From: Didymodactylos carnosus
Lineage: Eukaryota; Rotifera; Eurotatoria; Philodinida; Philodinidae
DNA: 64,000 bases
NCBI GenBank assembly: GCA_905250885.1
Contig: CAJNOQ010000067.1
Coordinates: forward strand, 1 to 64,000
Direction: 5' to 3'
The position numbers and the translations under genes are program-made. Shown in pieces: positions 29,786-39,865 of the stretch. The notes below the pieces were generated by a model that worked only from the letters and a program-made list of their open reading frames with translations, did no database searches and had not been told where the DNA came from. Each line of letters begins with the position of its first letter. Positions within the stretch are counted from its first letter, which is position 1.

Positions 29786-32091
29786 TTCAGTATGTAGTGA
29801 GCGAAAAAAAGCGACATTTCTTTCATCTTATTGGTTAGTTTTAAGTACTGACAAATGATGTAAGCGAAAGAAGTTTTTAGTTCATTCCGTACTGATGCAC
29901 GCCTGCGTGTCTGTGCTGAAGATAATATCGATAATAGATATAATGAATAAAAAAGATTTGGGCTATTTCCAAGGTCAAAAATAAGTGGAAAATGCATATC
30001 CTTTGATTAATTGAAGAAACTGTTTTGTTTCCATTATGCCTCGGATAACTTTATTTTTATTGACTTTGCACTACCACTTACAGGAATTATATTTTACATT
30101 TTTTCTAACGTTCGACTCCTATTTGCGACTCAGTTAATCCTCCTGTTTTCAAGTCTGCAGCTTCATAGATAAATAAAGAATAGAGCTTATTGGCAAATGT
30201 CTAACTACATAATGAATTATGAGGGAGTACTAATCTGAGTTGTAGAATTTCGATATTAAGGTTAATATCTAATATCATAATACTTTTAATCATGTTGCAA
30301 ATATCTACTAATACGAAAAAGTTCGTGGTCGACTAAGAACACACTCACATTTAAGTGAGATGAACACGTGACACAGTTAAGTCGGATGAAGCTCGTTTAG
30401 TCATTGTTTTTTAGGCATCTAACCTCTGATCGTTCTTTACGCACCGGTGATTATGATTTAGCATGCATGTCAGAGACTATGTGAGAAGTTTTGCAGGTGT
30501 TTATACAAATAAGACAACGCAGTTTGTTGTTTGTTGGACCGTTACCAAAATCCTATAATATAGGCAATTGATTGTTCCGCTATATGAAAAATGGAAAGAA
30601 GTCAAACATAAGACTCCTAGAACGAACTTGATATGAAAAAATATTAGAAAAAGGAAAAATGCACTTTTGACACTATTTATTAAGTTTAAGAAGTCATCAG
30701 AGATCAGGAGAATGTTGGACTACTAAATACTTTCAGTGATTCAAAGAAAGAGATCCCTCCATAATAGAAAAAAACATTTTGTTTCATATCGAAGAAAGAA
30801 TGAAATGCACGAAATATGTGATAGCGTGTTCTCTAAAAGACAACGATAGTAGTTCTTACAATACACAGTGAAAAAGTCTTTGGCAATAGAAATATAAACT
30901 ACCAGTATCTAGAATAAGAACTAATAAACTTTCTGTTTTTAGATTAATGTTTGAGAAATGGATAATGTAGGGAAATTATGTGACGTTCTGGACGTCGACA
31001 ATCAAACGATTTATCATAATATTCCGTTTTAATGGATTGTCCATATATTCAAACGTCGCAAGTTTGTCGAAAAATGAAGATTTTGAATTTAAAAAGCCAT
31101 CATCGGATATATAAACTAGCAAAAAATCATTGCTTTATTAACCCAATGATAAACGTTACCCAAGAAACGATGATATTTACAGATAAATTCGAAAATTAAG
31201 TGGAAAAACATATATAGACTCGGCTGGAGACCGAATATGTGTGTCTGATTTAGGCAAACATGCATAGCAAGCAAATACGCGTTGCTTATGGTTTACTCTA
31301 GACACTACCAAAACAAATTTTAATTATGGAAAAAAATTCGAGAATGTCCAGTTGTCATGCCATAACAAAATTGATGATATTCAATATTGAAAACAGGAAA
31401 ATATGTCCTATCACTTTTCAAGAATGAAATATCCTCAAGCAATGAATTTGATGAACCGCAACACCATCTTCTACAAAGTAAACGATACTATTGCGAGTTT
31501 CTTTTACTTTGATTTGTTTGTTGTTACTAAGATACTTTTCTCTTAGCCAGAAGAAATGATACACAGTTGTTATTTTTTGCTTTTCCTATCAGCGAGAAGA
31601 AGTTTTCTCCTTTTTTCCTTGAGAAAACCAGCTGAAATAAGTTGATTTTAGTTTACTTTTCTCTTTTGCTATGTCATAACAACCTTTTTCTGACCGTTAT
31701 GAACTGTTGTAAAAGTTCCTGCATCGATCAGCGCAACGAATATGTTTTCATCTGCATCTGTGTTTTGTTAAATGTATTTGTTCAGCATATAAATTGTTGT
31801 AGAGGATTTTCTTTTCTACACCATAGAACGTGAAATTGTGCCATCGTTGTGCAATAACATCAATGAAACGAACGACTAATATAAATACGAGTGTATTTCA
31901 ACATATTTACTAATCGCGTTCTCTTCGAGATAACGTCACTTTCTCTTCTTATTACCTTTCAATATTCGACATTTAGTTGTTTTTTATTTTATTTGTTAGC
32001 AAGTTGTCATTTTCAAACATATTGGCAAATAAAAGTCATTCTCGCAGCCAACTCTTACATTTAAAACTATACATTTTCTTTTTGTTTAGAG

Positions 32092-33996
32092 ATGGCCAGA
32101 ACTAAACAAACTGCAAGAAAATCGACTGGTGGAAAAGCTCCTAGAAAAACGGTGGCATTTCAGTCATATGCAAAACGTCAAAAAGCCATTGCTCAAACAA
32201 CTGGTAAACAGTTAACAGAAGCTCAGTTGGAAGAACAAGCACCCACTGCTGTGACACATGATGTTTCATATGAAAGTAGTTTTTATGCTCATTATTTTCA
32301 AACTGGTATTGAAAGTGAAAAAATATTTGCGCCTTACTACAGTGTGGCAAGTACAACCGATCCATCGAATGGTGATGTTCAGAACTGGCTTAGTTTTTAT
32401 TTTAACAGTAAATATGATGGTTCAGGTATCAAAGAAAATCGTCCTCAATTAAATTTGGTTATTACATTAGATATTTCGGGCAGTATGAGCTCACCATTCG
32501 ATGGTGAAAGAGATAAAACAAAAATTCAAGTTGCACAACAATCACTATTAACACTAATGAAACAATTACGTTCAACAGATTCATTGGGAATTGTTTTGTT
32601 TAATCATGATGCAACTGTTTTGCAACCATTACAAAAATGGAGTGACGTTGATTCAATACAATTGGAGAAAAAAATTTTAAAACTAAGAGGAGATGGAGGA
32701 ACAAATATCACAAAGGCAATTCAATCTGCAACTGCTTTATATAAAGAGGCAAAAGAAGGCAATAGTTCAAGCAGTAGAATATTTTTTCTAACCGATATGG
32801 AAGTTAGCCGAGATGATGGTGAAAGTTTTTTGAATATAATTCAAAAAAATAGTGATAATGCATTATGGTCAACAGTTGTCGGTGTTGGACTTGATTTAGG
32901 AGAAAATGTAATTCAAACAGTTAGTAAAACAGCTGGATGTAATTATTGTAATGTTCGATCAACAACAACATTTGACGAATTGATGAATGCTGAATTTGGT
33001 TATACTGTTACACCATTAGCGTTTAATATACAATTGAAAATGGATTCAAAACGATATTTTGTTCAAGCCGGTTATGGTTCACCGGAAGTTCAAAATTTGA
33101 AAAGTGGTGAAACATTAACGTTGTCAACCGAATTTCCATCACCAAAAAATTTGAACGGTGAAACACGAGCTGGATGTTATTTATTAAATATAACAGACAG
33201 AAATAAGACTGATAAAAAAACAACAGAACCATTCAAAATGATTGTGTCATGGGATAATACATCAGGTTTACGTCAAACAGATGAACAAACATTACAATTT
33301 ATCCCAAATAATTATGGAAATTCTGGAATTAGAAAAGCAATATTGTTGGTACGATATACCGAGTTTATTAAAAAATATTTAGAGCTGAGAAATTCGGATG
33401 CAACCGCGTCTGCTAATATACTTGAACAATATCAAGAAATGAGAAAAAAATTTCCAAAAATTGTTGAACATTTTAAACAAGAAATGGATCTAATTGGAGA
33501 TCCATCACTCAATGATGAAGAATACAAACATCTTCTTGATATAGCTAAAATGGATGACATTCCATTGAATAACGATATAGTTGCAACTCCTGAACCTGCA
33601 ACTACAACTGTACCTGTTCTATCAAATGAAGTATGCGAAAGTGGTACAAAACGAAAACATGATGGTGGTGGTGATGATGAGAAAATAAATTTGGAAGCAC
33701 TACCGAGAAAACAATTGCAAAATTTAGCAAAAATACACAATATTAAAGCGAATTTGAAAAATGATGAAATTATCCTACAACTGAAAGCAATTGTGGGTAA
33801 AAATAAACGTGAAAAAGCAACGACAAGCAAAGATGACGATGTTAATTTGTGTTGTGTATGTTTAACAGCAATTAGTTCTATTGTTCTTGAACCTTGTAAA
33901 CACAATTGCTTATGTGCGGATTGTTTCAAAAATGGTATTGACAAATGTCCATTGTGTCGTGAAAATATTACGGCTAAAACAGAAGTATTTTTATAA
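32092..33996 (+). CDS. Histone H3-tail / VWA / SAP-like / RING fusion protein
   Basis: Single uninterrupted ORF, 634 aa. Residues 2-19 are exactly the canonical H3 N-terminus ARTKQTARKSTGGKAPRK (H3 positions 1-18, so R2, T3, K4, R8, K9, S10, T11, K14, K18 are all present). After that the H3 match stops: no AARKS around K27 and no histone fold. A von Willebrand A domain spans about 119-300 with a full MIDAS (D127-x-S129-x-S131, T204 in GGTN, D235 in LTDME). About 300-490 looks like a beta-sandwich plus helical region as in other VWA proteins. A SAP-like motif is at about 533-570 (LEALPRKQLQNLAKIHNI...LKNDEIILQLKAI), preceded by a basic KRKHD patch. A C-terminal RING (C587, C590, C602, H604, C608, C611, C619, C622; EPCKHNCLCADC) is of the IAP/MULAN type, typical of ubiquitin E3 ligases. 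Likely nuclear; the fusion itself is not known to me in any family. Confidence 0.93.
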   Translation: MARTKQTARKSTGGKAPRKTVAFQSYAKRQKAIAQTTGKQLTEAQLEEQAPTAVTHDVSYESSFYAHYFQTGIESEKIFAPYYSVASTTDPSNGDVQNWLSFYFNSKYDGSGIKENRPQLNLVITLDISGSMSSPFDGERDKTKIQVAQQSLLTLMKQLRSTDSLGIVLFNHDATVLQPLQKWSDVDSIQLEKKILKLRGDGGTNITKAIQSATALYKEAKEGNSSSSRIFFLTDMEVSRDDGESFLNIIQKNSDNALWSTVVGVGLDLGENVIQTVSKTAGCNYCNVRSTTTFDELMNAEFGYTVTPLAFNIQLKMDSKRYFVQAGYGSPEVQNLKSGETLTLSTEFPSPKNLNGETRAGCYLLNITDRNKTDKKTTEPFKMIVSWDNTSGLRQTDEQTLQFIPNNYGNSGIRKAILLVRYTEFIKKYLELRNSDATASANILEQYQEMRKKFPKIVEHFKQEMDLIGDPSLNDEEYKHLLDIAKMDDIPLNNDIVATPEPATTTVPVLSNEVCESGTKRKHDGGGDDEKINLEALPRKQLQNLAKIHNIKANLKNDEIILQLKAIVGKNKREKATTSKDDDVNLCCVCLTAISSIVLEPCKHNCLCADCFKNGIDKCPLCRENITAKTEVFL

Positions 33997-34823
33997 CAAT
34001 CTTATATTTGAATGAATAACATTTCTAAATAGATTGTGTCGCTTTATTTATTCCGTTTTTGTTTGATTTTGACGCTTTTATGGGCTTCTTACCGCCTTTG
34101 CTTGCGAAGAAAAAAACCTGTAAAACTGGTTAATATTGTAGAAGAAATAAACAGTGAATTTTAAACTTTATGGAAGATTTGAAGGCATTCTTATTTTCAA
34201 TAACAAAAAGATTTTTACTAAAAAAGAAATGCACTATTTGATGAAAACTAGGATCTCTGCTGAAATTGAGATCTACAAAACCGAGAACTTTTTCCTTTGC
34301 AATTTTTTCTATTCAACAGTTGTGTTTCCAAAGAATTTACTTGAGATTATTTTGGTTTTAGGGCTAGCTCTCAGAGGTAAGAGCTTGTGGTCGTCATGGA
34401 AACTTCATGTGAAAAATTACAGAACGAAAGAAAATTTTTTTATGTTCCACTGGACAAAAACAAATTTCCAGAACAATGGGGAACTGATCATATAACGCAT
34501 AATGTTCTGTAGGGAAGCAGTAAACCTGGAAAAATATATTCACCCTTTATATCATATAGTACTCTAATGCAGCTCAGTTTTATAATAATTTCAAAAATAC
34601 TTGATATTCTGATACGCAGATCAACTACTACTGTAGAAATTTTGAAATTGCAAGTCAAATTAGCCGAAAAGTTTTCGTTCAAGTCAGTCTAGCCATGCGA
34701 AGAAGAGTATCAGGTTAAGCTAAGTTTGGATTTGCGCAGCTGTGCTACTAGTATGACAGATAATACAAAAATATCAACTTAGATTTTCCACTTTAGATAT
34801 TTTTCTTTTGTATATTGACAAAA
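33997..34823. other. Intergenic between H3-tail gene and PI3K-like gene
   Basis: Holds the 3' flank of the H3-tail gene (AATAAA near 34146) and the 5' flank of the kinase gene. A 113-codon open stretch at 34154-34495 begins without a convincing ATG context and resembles no family, so it is not called. Confidence 0.4.
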
Positions 34824-36142
34824 ATGACAGATATTGAAAGTGAAAAAAGGAAAGCAAATCCGAATATTGTTAATATTCATAATCCATTTTTTTTATGGGA
34901 TCTGAATGATGATGAAGATATACTGGCAGCAGTAAACACATTAAATGAAACCGATCGTAGTCGTTTATATTGGACATGTCATTATCGAAAACGTGATAAA
35001 ATATGTAACTTTTTGTTAGAAAATTATTCGGGTGTTCGAATAGCACATGATGCAATGCAAATGATTAGTCAGTTTACAAAACATCCTGATAAACAAGTTG
35101 ATTTTTCCAACGTACCACTTCCATTTCCCTTGCCAACATCACCCAATTTTATCGTATATGAAATTAAAGAGCCATCATTTATTCCATCGGCAGGAAAACC
35201 GTTAAAATTTAATGTTTATGATCGTGAAAAGAATAAAAAATGTGTCATCTACAAGCACGGTGATGAACTCGAGCAGGATGCGTTGGTTATTGCTGTTATG
35301 AAAGAAATGAATTGTATATTTAAAGAAGAATCTGTTGATGCTGAAGCTGTTCTCTATGAAGTAAGTGAAACACTCACGTTTGAATTTTAATATATTGACT
35401 GTCATTTATTTAGGTTCTTCCAATTGATAAAACCGAAGGTTTAATTGAATGTGTAGAGAATGCGCATCCATTTTTAGAATTTGTAAAGGCGAAAAACGGA
35501 ACTGCCTCTAAAAATGGTGAAAGTACTGATGATTTGAAACAATTTATTGAAAAACGACCAGAAGGTCGTGCGAATCTATTACGTTCGTTTCTTGGTTTTG
35601 TTGTATCCGGTATTCTATTGCGTCTAGCAGATAGACATGATGATAACATTTTAATAACAGATGATGGAAAAATATTGCACATCGATTTTGGAAAAGCATT
35701 TGGTCAGTTGACAAAATTAGAACGTTTATTAAGCCTTTTTATGGATATACCAAATTCACCATTCTCGGAAGATGTCTTTATCGGTAGGTGAATAGTTGGA
35801 CTATAGGTTAAGAGAAAGCGACGTAGAACTATCAATAATAGAAACAACAATTTTATATTTCTAGCTATAATTGGTAATGATGATGAAGAACAAACATCGA
35901 AATTATGGGAAGAAATTAAAGATCGTATATGGTTATGTTTTGATGCATTGAGGAAACATAAAAATCGTTTTCGTCCATTGGAAGAGAAAGATGATCATTT
36001 TCATGAGACATTAATGGTTTCATTGAACGACGAAAAAGCACGAGAGGCATTGAATGTTGAAATTGAAAAATGTTATAATAATCGATTCAATGCTGCTAGA
36101 GGTTATTATTACAATGCACAACAAAATTTTGTCAGTGGATAA
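34824..36142 (+). CDS. Minimal PI3K/PI4K-like catalytic protein
   Basis: Three exons: 34824-35360, 35414-35783, 35865-36142 (394 aa), phase-consistent. The start is the first ATG (MTDIESEK); an upstream in-frame TTG was not used. The catalytic core of the PI3/PI4-kinase superfamily is recognisable in order: P-loop-like EPSFIPSAGKPLKF (117-129), ATP-contacting Lys144 in IYKHGDELEQD, the hinge and TEGLIECV, the catalytic loop ADRHDDN (251-257; D-R-H-x-x-N intact) and DFG (270-272) in ILHIDFGKAFG. The C-terminal helices follow. About 110 residues precede the kinase and may be a remnant of the helical (PIK) domain. No Ras-binding, C2, adaptor-binding or FATC domain. Normal PI3Ks exceed 850 aa and PI4Ks are mostly larger still. 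Activity is plausible as motifs are kept, but substrate class cannot be fixed. Confidence 0.85.
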
Positions 36143-37803
36143 AGATAAAGTTAAAATTTTTTATTTAAATATTAAACTCGGTGTTCAGATGTTGGTATTC
36201 ACATCTTTATTTGTCATATATTCTAGCACACCATTATCCATTAATGATGTCAACTCGTTGATTCAATTTTTAGAGAACGTTTATTTAACTATTATTCATT
36301 TTTTTGTTATCATGTATTGCATTTCTTGTTGCTGTGATATGAGAAAGATTTTTGAACAAATACAGAATAGTTTAGATAAGTATTTGAACAATCGCAATAG
36401 AAGGTAGGATCTTCTGGAAAATGACAACAACAAGGCATCGGTGCAACGTTGATCAACCGTTTAAACAAAATTTTTTACAATAAATGAATGTCTGACATTC
36501 AATACCACATTTTAAAGCTGCAAAGTCGACCCTATAAATTCTAATCGATCGTCAACACTTGTAAATGAAGAAGTTCTACAAAATTTTCTTTCATAATACA
36601 TTCAAAGCATGGTTTAAAAGTTAGAAATTAAAATTTGCGACTAGCGCCCTCTGCTCTTTACACCAATGTTATCCGCAGAGTAATTGTTTCAGGTAATGTG
36701 AATTCTAGACTAAAAAACCTGTTATGATATCATTTCTAGACTTATTAAACGTTTCTATGCATGCATGCGACTGGGTGTTGTAGACCAAATGAGAATAATC
36801 CAGTGACAGCTGGGTATATTGTGGAGAAATGGAAAGCTTCTTCTAATTGTTTATCCGCATCCGCATGCTAATGTTTTTATATGGATCTTTCTTGCTAAGA
36901 CATGTAAGCGTTCAAGTTCTGTTTGCTAAAGAACGAGACGTGCTCCCTATGTTCTTTTCAACTGTCTCTACTAATTGCTTTTCCAGATATCTTTATAATT
37001 TCGGTGGAATGTTTTTAATAGGAATTTTTTTTCAGAGTGGAACTTTCCACTTTGCTGTTAGCATCAAAGTGGGATTTTCCACTTTGATATGAAATGTAAA
37101 GTGGATAAAATGGGAACAGTTGAAATTTTTTGTCTAATAGCGGCCAAAAGAGATTTTTTTTATCGTCACAGGGGTTTCGTTTTACCACTTTCAGTTAAAT
37201 GGACCGAAATTAACATCTCTACCCTGATCAATTACAAATGTAACAACAAACATCTTAGATGACTCATTTAAAACAAAATGTAACTAAAACAATAGCTATA
37301 AGTTGAACACTTTTGAACAAAAAGAAACGCAGCAAAACTTTTATATGTTTAGATAGAGGCCACAAATCCTTTTTGACTAATATTCTGCTTATGTTAATCA
37401 TCAGACACTAGCCATGTCGTATTATGATGAAAATTAGAGGATTAAACAGAAATTATACTGAGTCTCTCGCTCATAAGTGTTCAACAAACAGAGATCGATG
37501 GGTTAATTTTGTAAAAAAGCAGAAAATATGAAAAAAAGGTAAAGTGGAAATTTTCAAAAGCAAAGTGGAAAACAAAGTGCGATGTACTTTTCTCAGTGTG
37601 GAAAACAGAATGGAAATTCATTATTCGAAATGAAAATCCATTTTGCTCTCGCTTGTCCGACTAATCATTAAAAACACCCGGTTCTTTGTGCATGCAAGTT
37701 AGTTTTTGGAAAAATGGATTTTTTTTAAGATAGCATCTCATTACCATTTCGAGAATAAAGTATACATTGTTCTACAGTGATCAAATCTATTTTTTTCTGA
37801 ATT
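36143..37803. other. Intergenic with a palindromic-word patch
   Basis: Sequence downstream of the kinase stop stays partly open in another frame to 36407 (hydrophobic, Cys-rich), without a family match. The rest is AT-rich and includes the GTGGAAA/TTTCCAC word patch listed at 37030-37660. Confidence 0.4.
37030..37660. repeat. Palindromic-word element, CAAAGTGGAAA / TTTCCACTTTG type
   Basis: Left cluster 37033-37105 (GAGTGGAACTTTCCACTTTG, CAAAGTGGGATTTTCCACTT, GTAAAGTGG) and right cluster 37540-37660 (GTAAAGTGGAAATTTTC, CAAAGTGGAAAACAAAGTG, AATGGAAATTCATTA). Both orientations occur. The ~430 nt between the clusters is ordinary AT-rich sequence. No crisp terminal repeat. Confidence 0.6.
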
Positions 37804-39865
37804 ATGTCCACAATGTATCCACCAGCTGCTTCTCCCTTACCTAATCAGAAAAATGTGCGAACAAGCGTGAATCCTGAAACGATTCAAAAGGTAATAGTTT
37901 CCGATCTTCAGTTGATACCTGTACTATCTGAGTTATATGTGCCATCTTAGGTGTTGGAAGAAAATTCTCATTTAATATCAATGATTATGGATTATCAAAG
38001 TAAAGGTCGAACAATGGAATGTATGGAGTAAGTGTGTTTCAACTCAAAGCTAAATGAAAGGACGATGAATAACTGTGAGATTTTATTTTATTTTTCAAGG
38101 CATCAACGAATATTACATCGAAATTTAAGTTATTTAATACAATTTGCTCCTGCAAACGAACAAATTCATTCATCATCTTTACTAGTATGTGTAGAATTTT
38201 AGTTGTGGCCGATTTGTTTTCTTATAAACGTGAAATATTGAAATAAACTACAATACAGCTCAAAATATACTGATTAAAACTGATCCATTGTAAAGAAATA
38301 GGAAAATGAGGCAGACTGATATAGCTGTTCTGCATTGCAATAGTGTTTTCAATCTAATAGATCAATGATTTTTCGTTTTTTTCTAGCCACCAGAAGCGTT
38401 TATAACTGCATCATCGACAAACGGACCCATATCAACACAGGTAAACAAATACTTTCATAATTCAACTTTAGAAAGATAATTTTTCACATTGAGATAATTT
38501 TTCCTTTTGCTTTATTTTTCTTTCAGACTACCTCGAGTGGAATGATGCACCCAAACCAGCAATCATCTCAAACGACTATTCCAATATCGACAAATTCTGA
38601 TCAAAGTAGGTATTTTATGATGCATCTACCTTACTGAATTTCTAATAACTATTTTAGTGTATCGAACAAATACAAATAGTCCCGGCTCAAACAATCTTAT
38701 CACGAATAGCAAAAGTCCTCTCCCATTACCACCAAATCCGTTTCAATCTCAAAATTCAACTCCATCCCAGCAACAACCAACAATATATCCTCAGTCAAAT
38801 TCTACTGTTCAGCAGCGTTCTCCAGCTGCTCAAAACGGTCCATCAGCGTCACCTAAAGCACCAACTCCTCAGCCATCAATTTCAGCTTCGCATCATTTGT
38901 CAGCCATGTCTCAACAACAACAACAAGCGAACGCAGCTTATCCAATACGTCAACAATATCCTACACTCCAGCAACCAATGATCAATGCAATACCTCCAAC
39001 AACTCAACAGCAGCAACAAATGCAACCTCCACGACAAAATTCTATGATGAATGGAAATGATCATCACAATCAAATTCAACATCAATCGATGAGCCCAGCA
39101 GCACAGCACTTTATTCAACCAAACTCGCCTTATGTCGTACAACAAACACCCCAGCATTATACGAGCGGCAATCAACAAACAAGTATGATGAATGGAATGA
39201 ATTATGGTCTTTCACAAAATGGAATGCAAATACCTCAGCAACAGCATTATGTAAATCAAGGATTATATCAGAGTATGTTCTAATCTGAAAACTTCTCTAA
39301 ATTATACTCATAGAATTTGTTTTCTCTTCACTGTTTAGATCCATCAATGAATAGTCTTACAAAGCCAAATTCTCCTTTGAATACACAAAATCAAATATTA
39401 CAACAACCACCACAGCAAGTATCTAATTCACAGTCGTCGTCACAAAGTACAAGTCCTAAAATTAATAATCAAGTGACAAATTCTCAAGTATTAAATCAAA
39501 ATCAGCCTCTCCCAAACACAACAACTCAAAATATTGTGGGTAATCCAATACCACCTCCAAATCATCAAATACAGCAACAGCAACATTTATCTCAAATGTC
39601 TCAAATGAATTCCATGTATGGCAGTGTGGGACATAATCCTTACTCTCAACAACATCCACAAATGCACGCTGGTGGCCAATATATGAATCCATCATATCAT
39701 CCATATGCTCAAACACAAATGAATCAAATGGGTGGAGGAAATAGAATGATGATGCATGCTCCAGCTGGCTATGGATACACCATGCCTCAACAACAACAGC
39801 AGCCACCTCCTCAAGGGATGATGGGTGGTCATGGAATAAATCAATATGGATCTTACGGACAATAA
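37804..39865 (+). CDS. SS18: SS18 (SYT) subunit of BAF chromatin remodeller
   Basis: Seven exons: 37804-37890, 37951-38027, 38100-38184, 38387-38440, 38527-38605, 38658-39272, 39339-39865 (507 aa), all in phase. The N-terminal SSXT/SNH domain is clear over about residues 17-75: VNPETIQKVLEENSHLISMI, MDYQSKGRTMECMEHQRILH and RNLSYLIQFAPANEQ, against human AAIQKMLDDNNHLIQCIMDS and TSECSQYQQMLHTNLVYLA. The remaining ~430 residues are Gln/Asn/Pro/Ser/Met-rich and low-complexity, like the QPGY activation domain of human SS18, though with fewer Tyr-Gly repeats. Known role: SS18 or its paralogues sit in BAF (SWI/SNF) complexes and bind the ATPase subunit through SNH; the disordered tail recruits co-activators. 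AATAAA at 40473. Closest alternatives are paralogues SS18L1/CREST and SS18L2 (too short). Confidence 0.93.

Larger units (their letters stand above)
27891..32091. other. Gene-poor region, right part, to the H3-tail gene
   Basis: No supportable gene. Short ORFs at 28022-28231 (-) and 28551-28769 (+) resemble nothing I recognise. Two palindromic-word patches are listed separately at 29515-29785. The last ~600 nt should carry the promoter of the H3-tail gene; a pyrimidine-rich tract ends in TTTAG two bases before its ATG. Confidence 0.4.

Noticed and set aside
32092-32150. Canonical histone H3 gene
   Set aside because: Only the first 18 residues match; no histone fold follows.
34154-34495. 113-codon open stretch downstream of the H3-tail gene
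   Set aside because: Opens from a non-ATG codon and resembles no protein; likely chance.
34815-34823. Upstream in-frame TTG as start of the PI3K-like protein
   Set aside because: An ATG lies nine bases downstream; non-ATG initiation is not needed in this animal-type gene.
36054-36407. Overlapping 117-codon ORF after the PI3K-like gene, hydrophobic and Cys-rich
   Set aside because: Its first part is a frame-shifted shadow of the kinase exon; the rest matches no family and has no ATG or splice context of its own.
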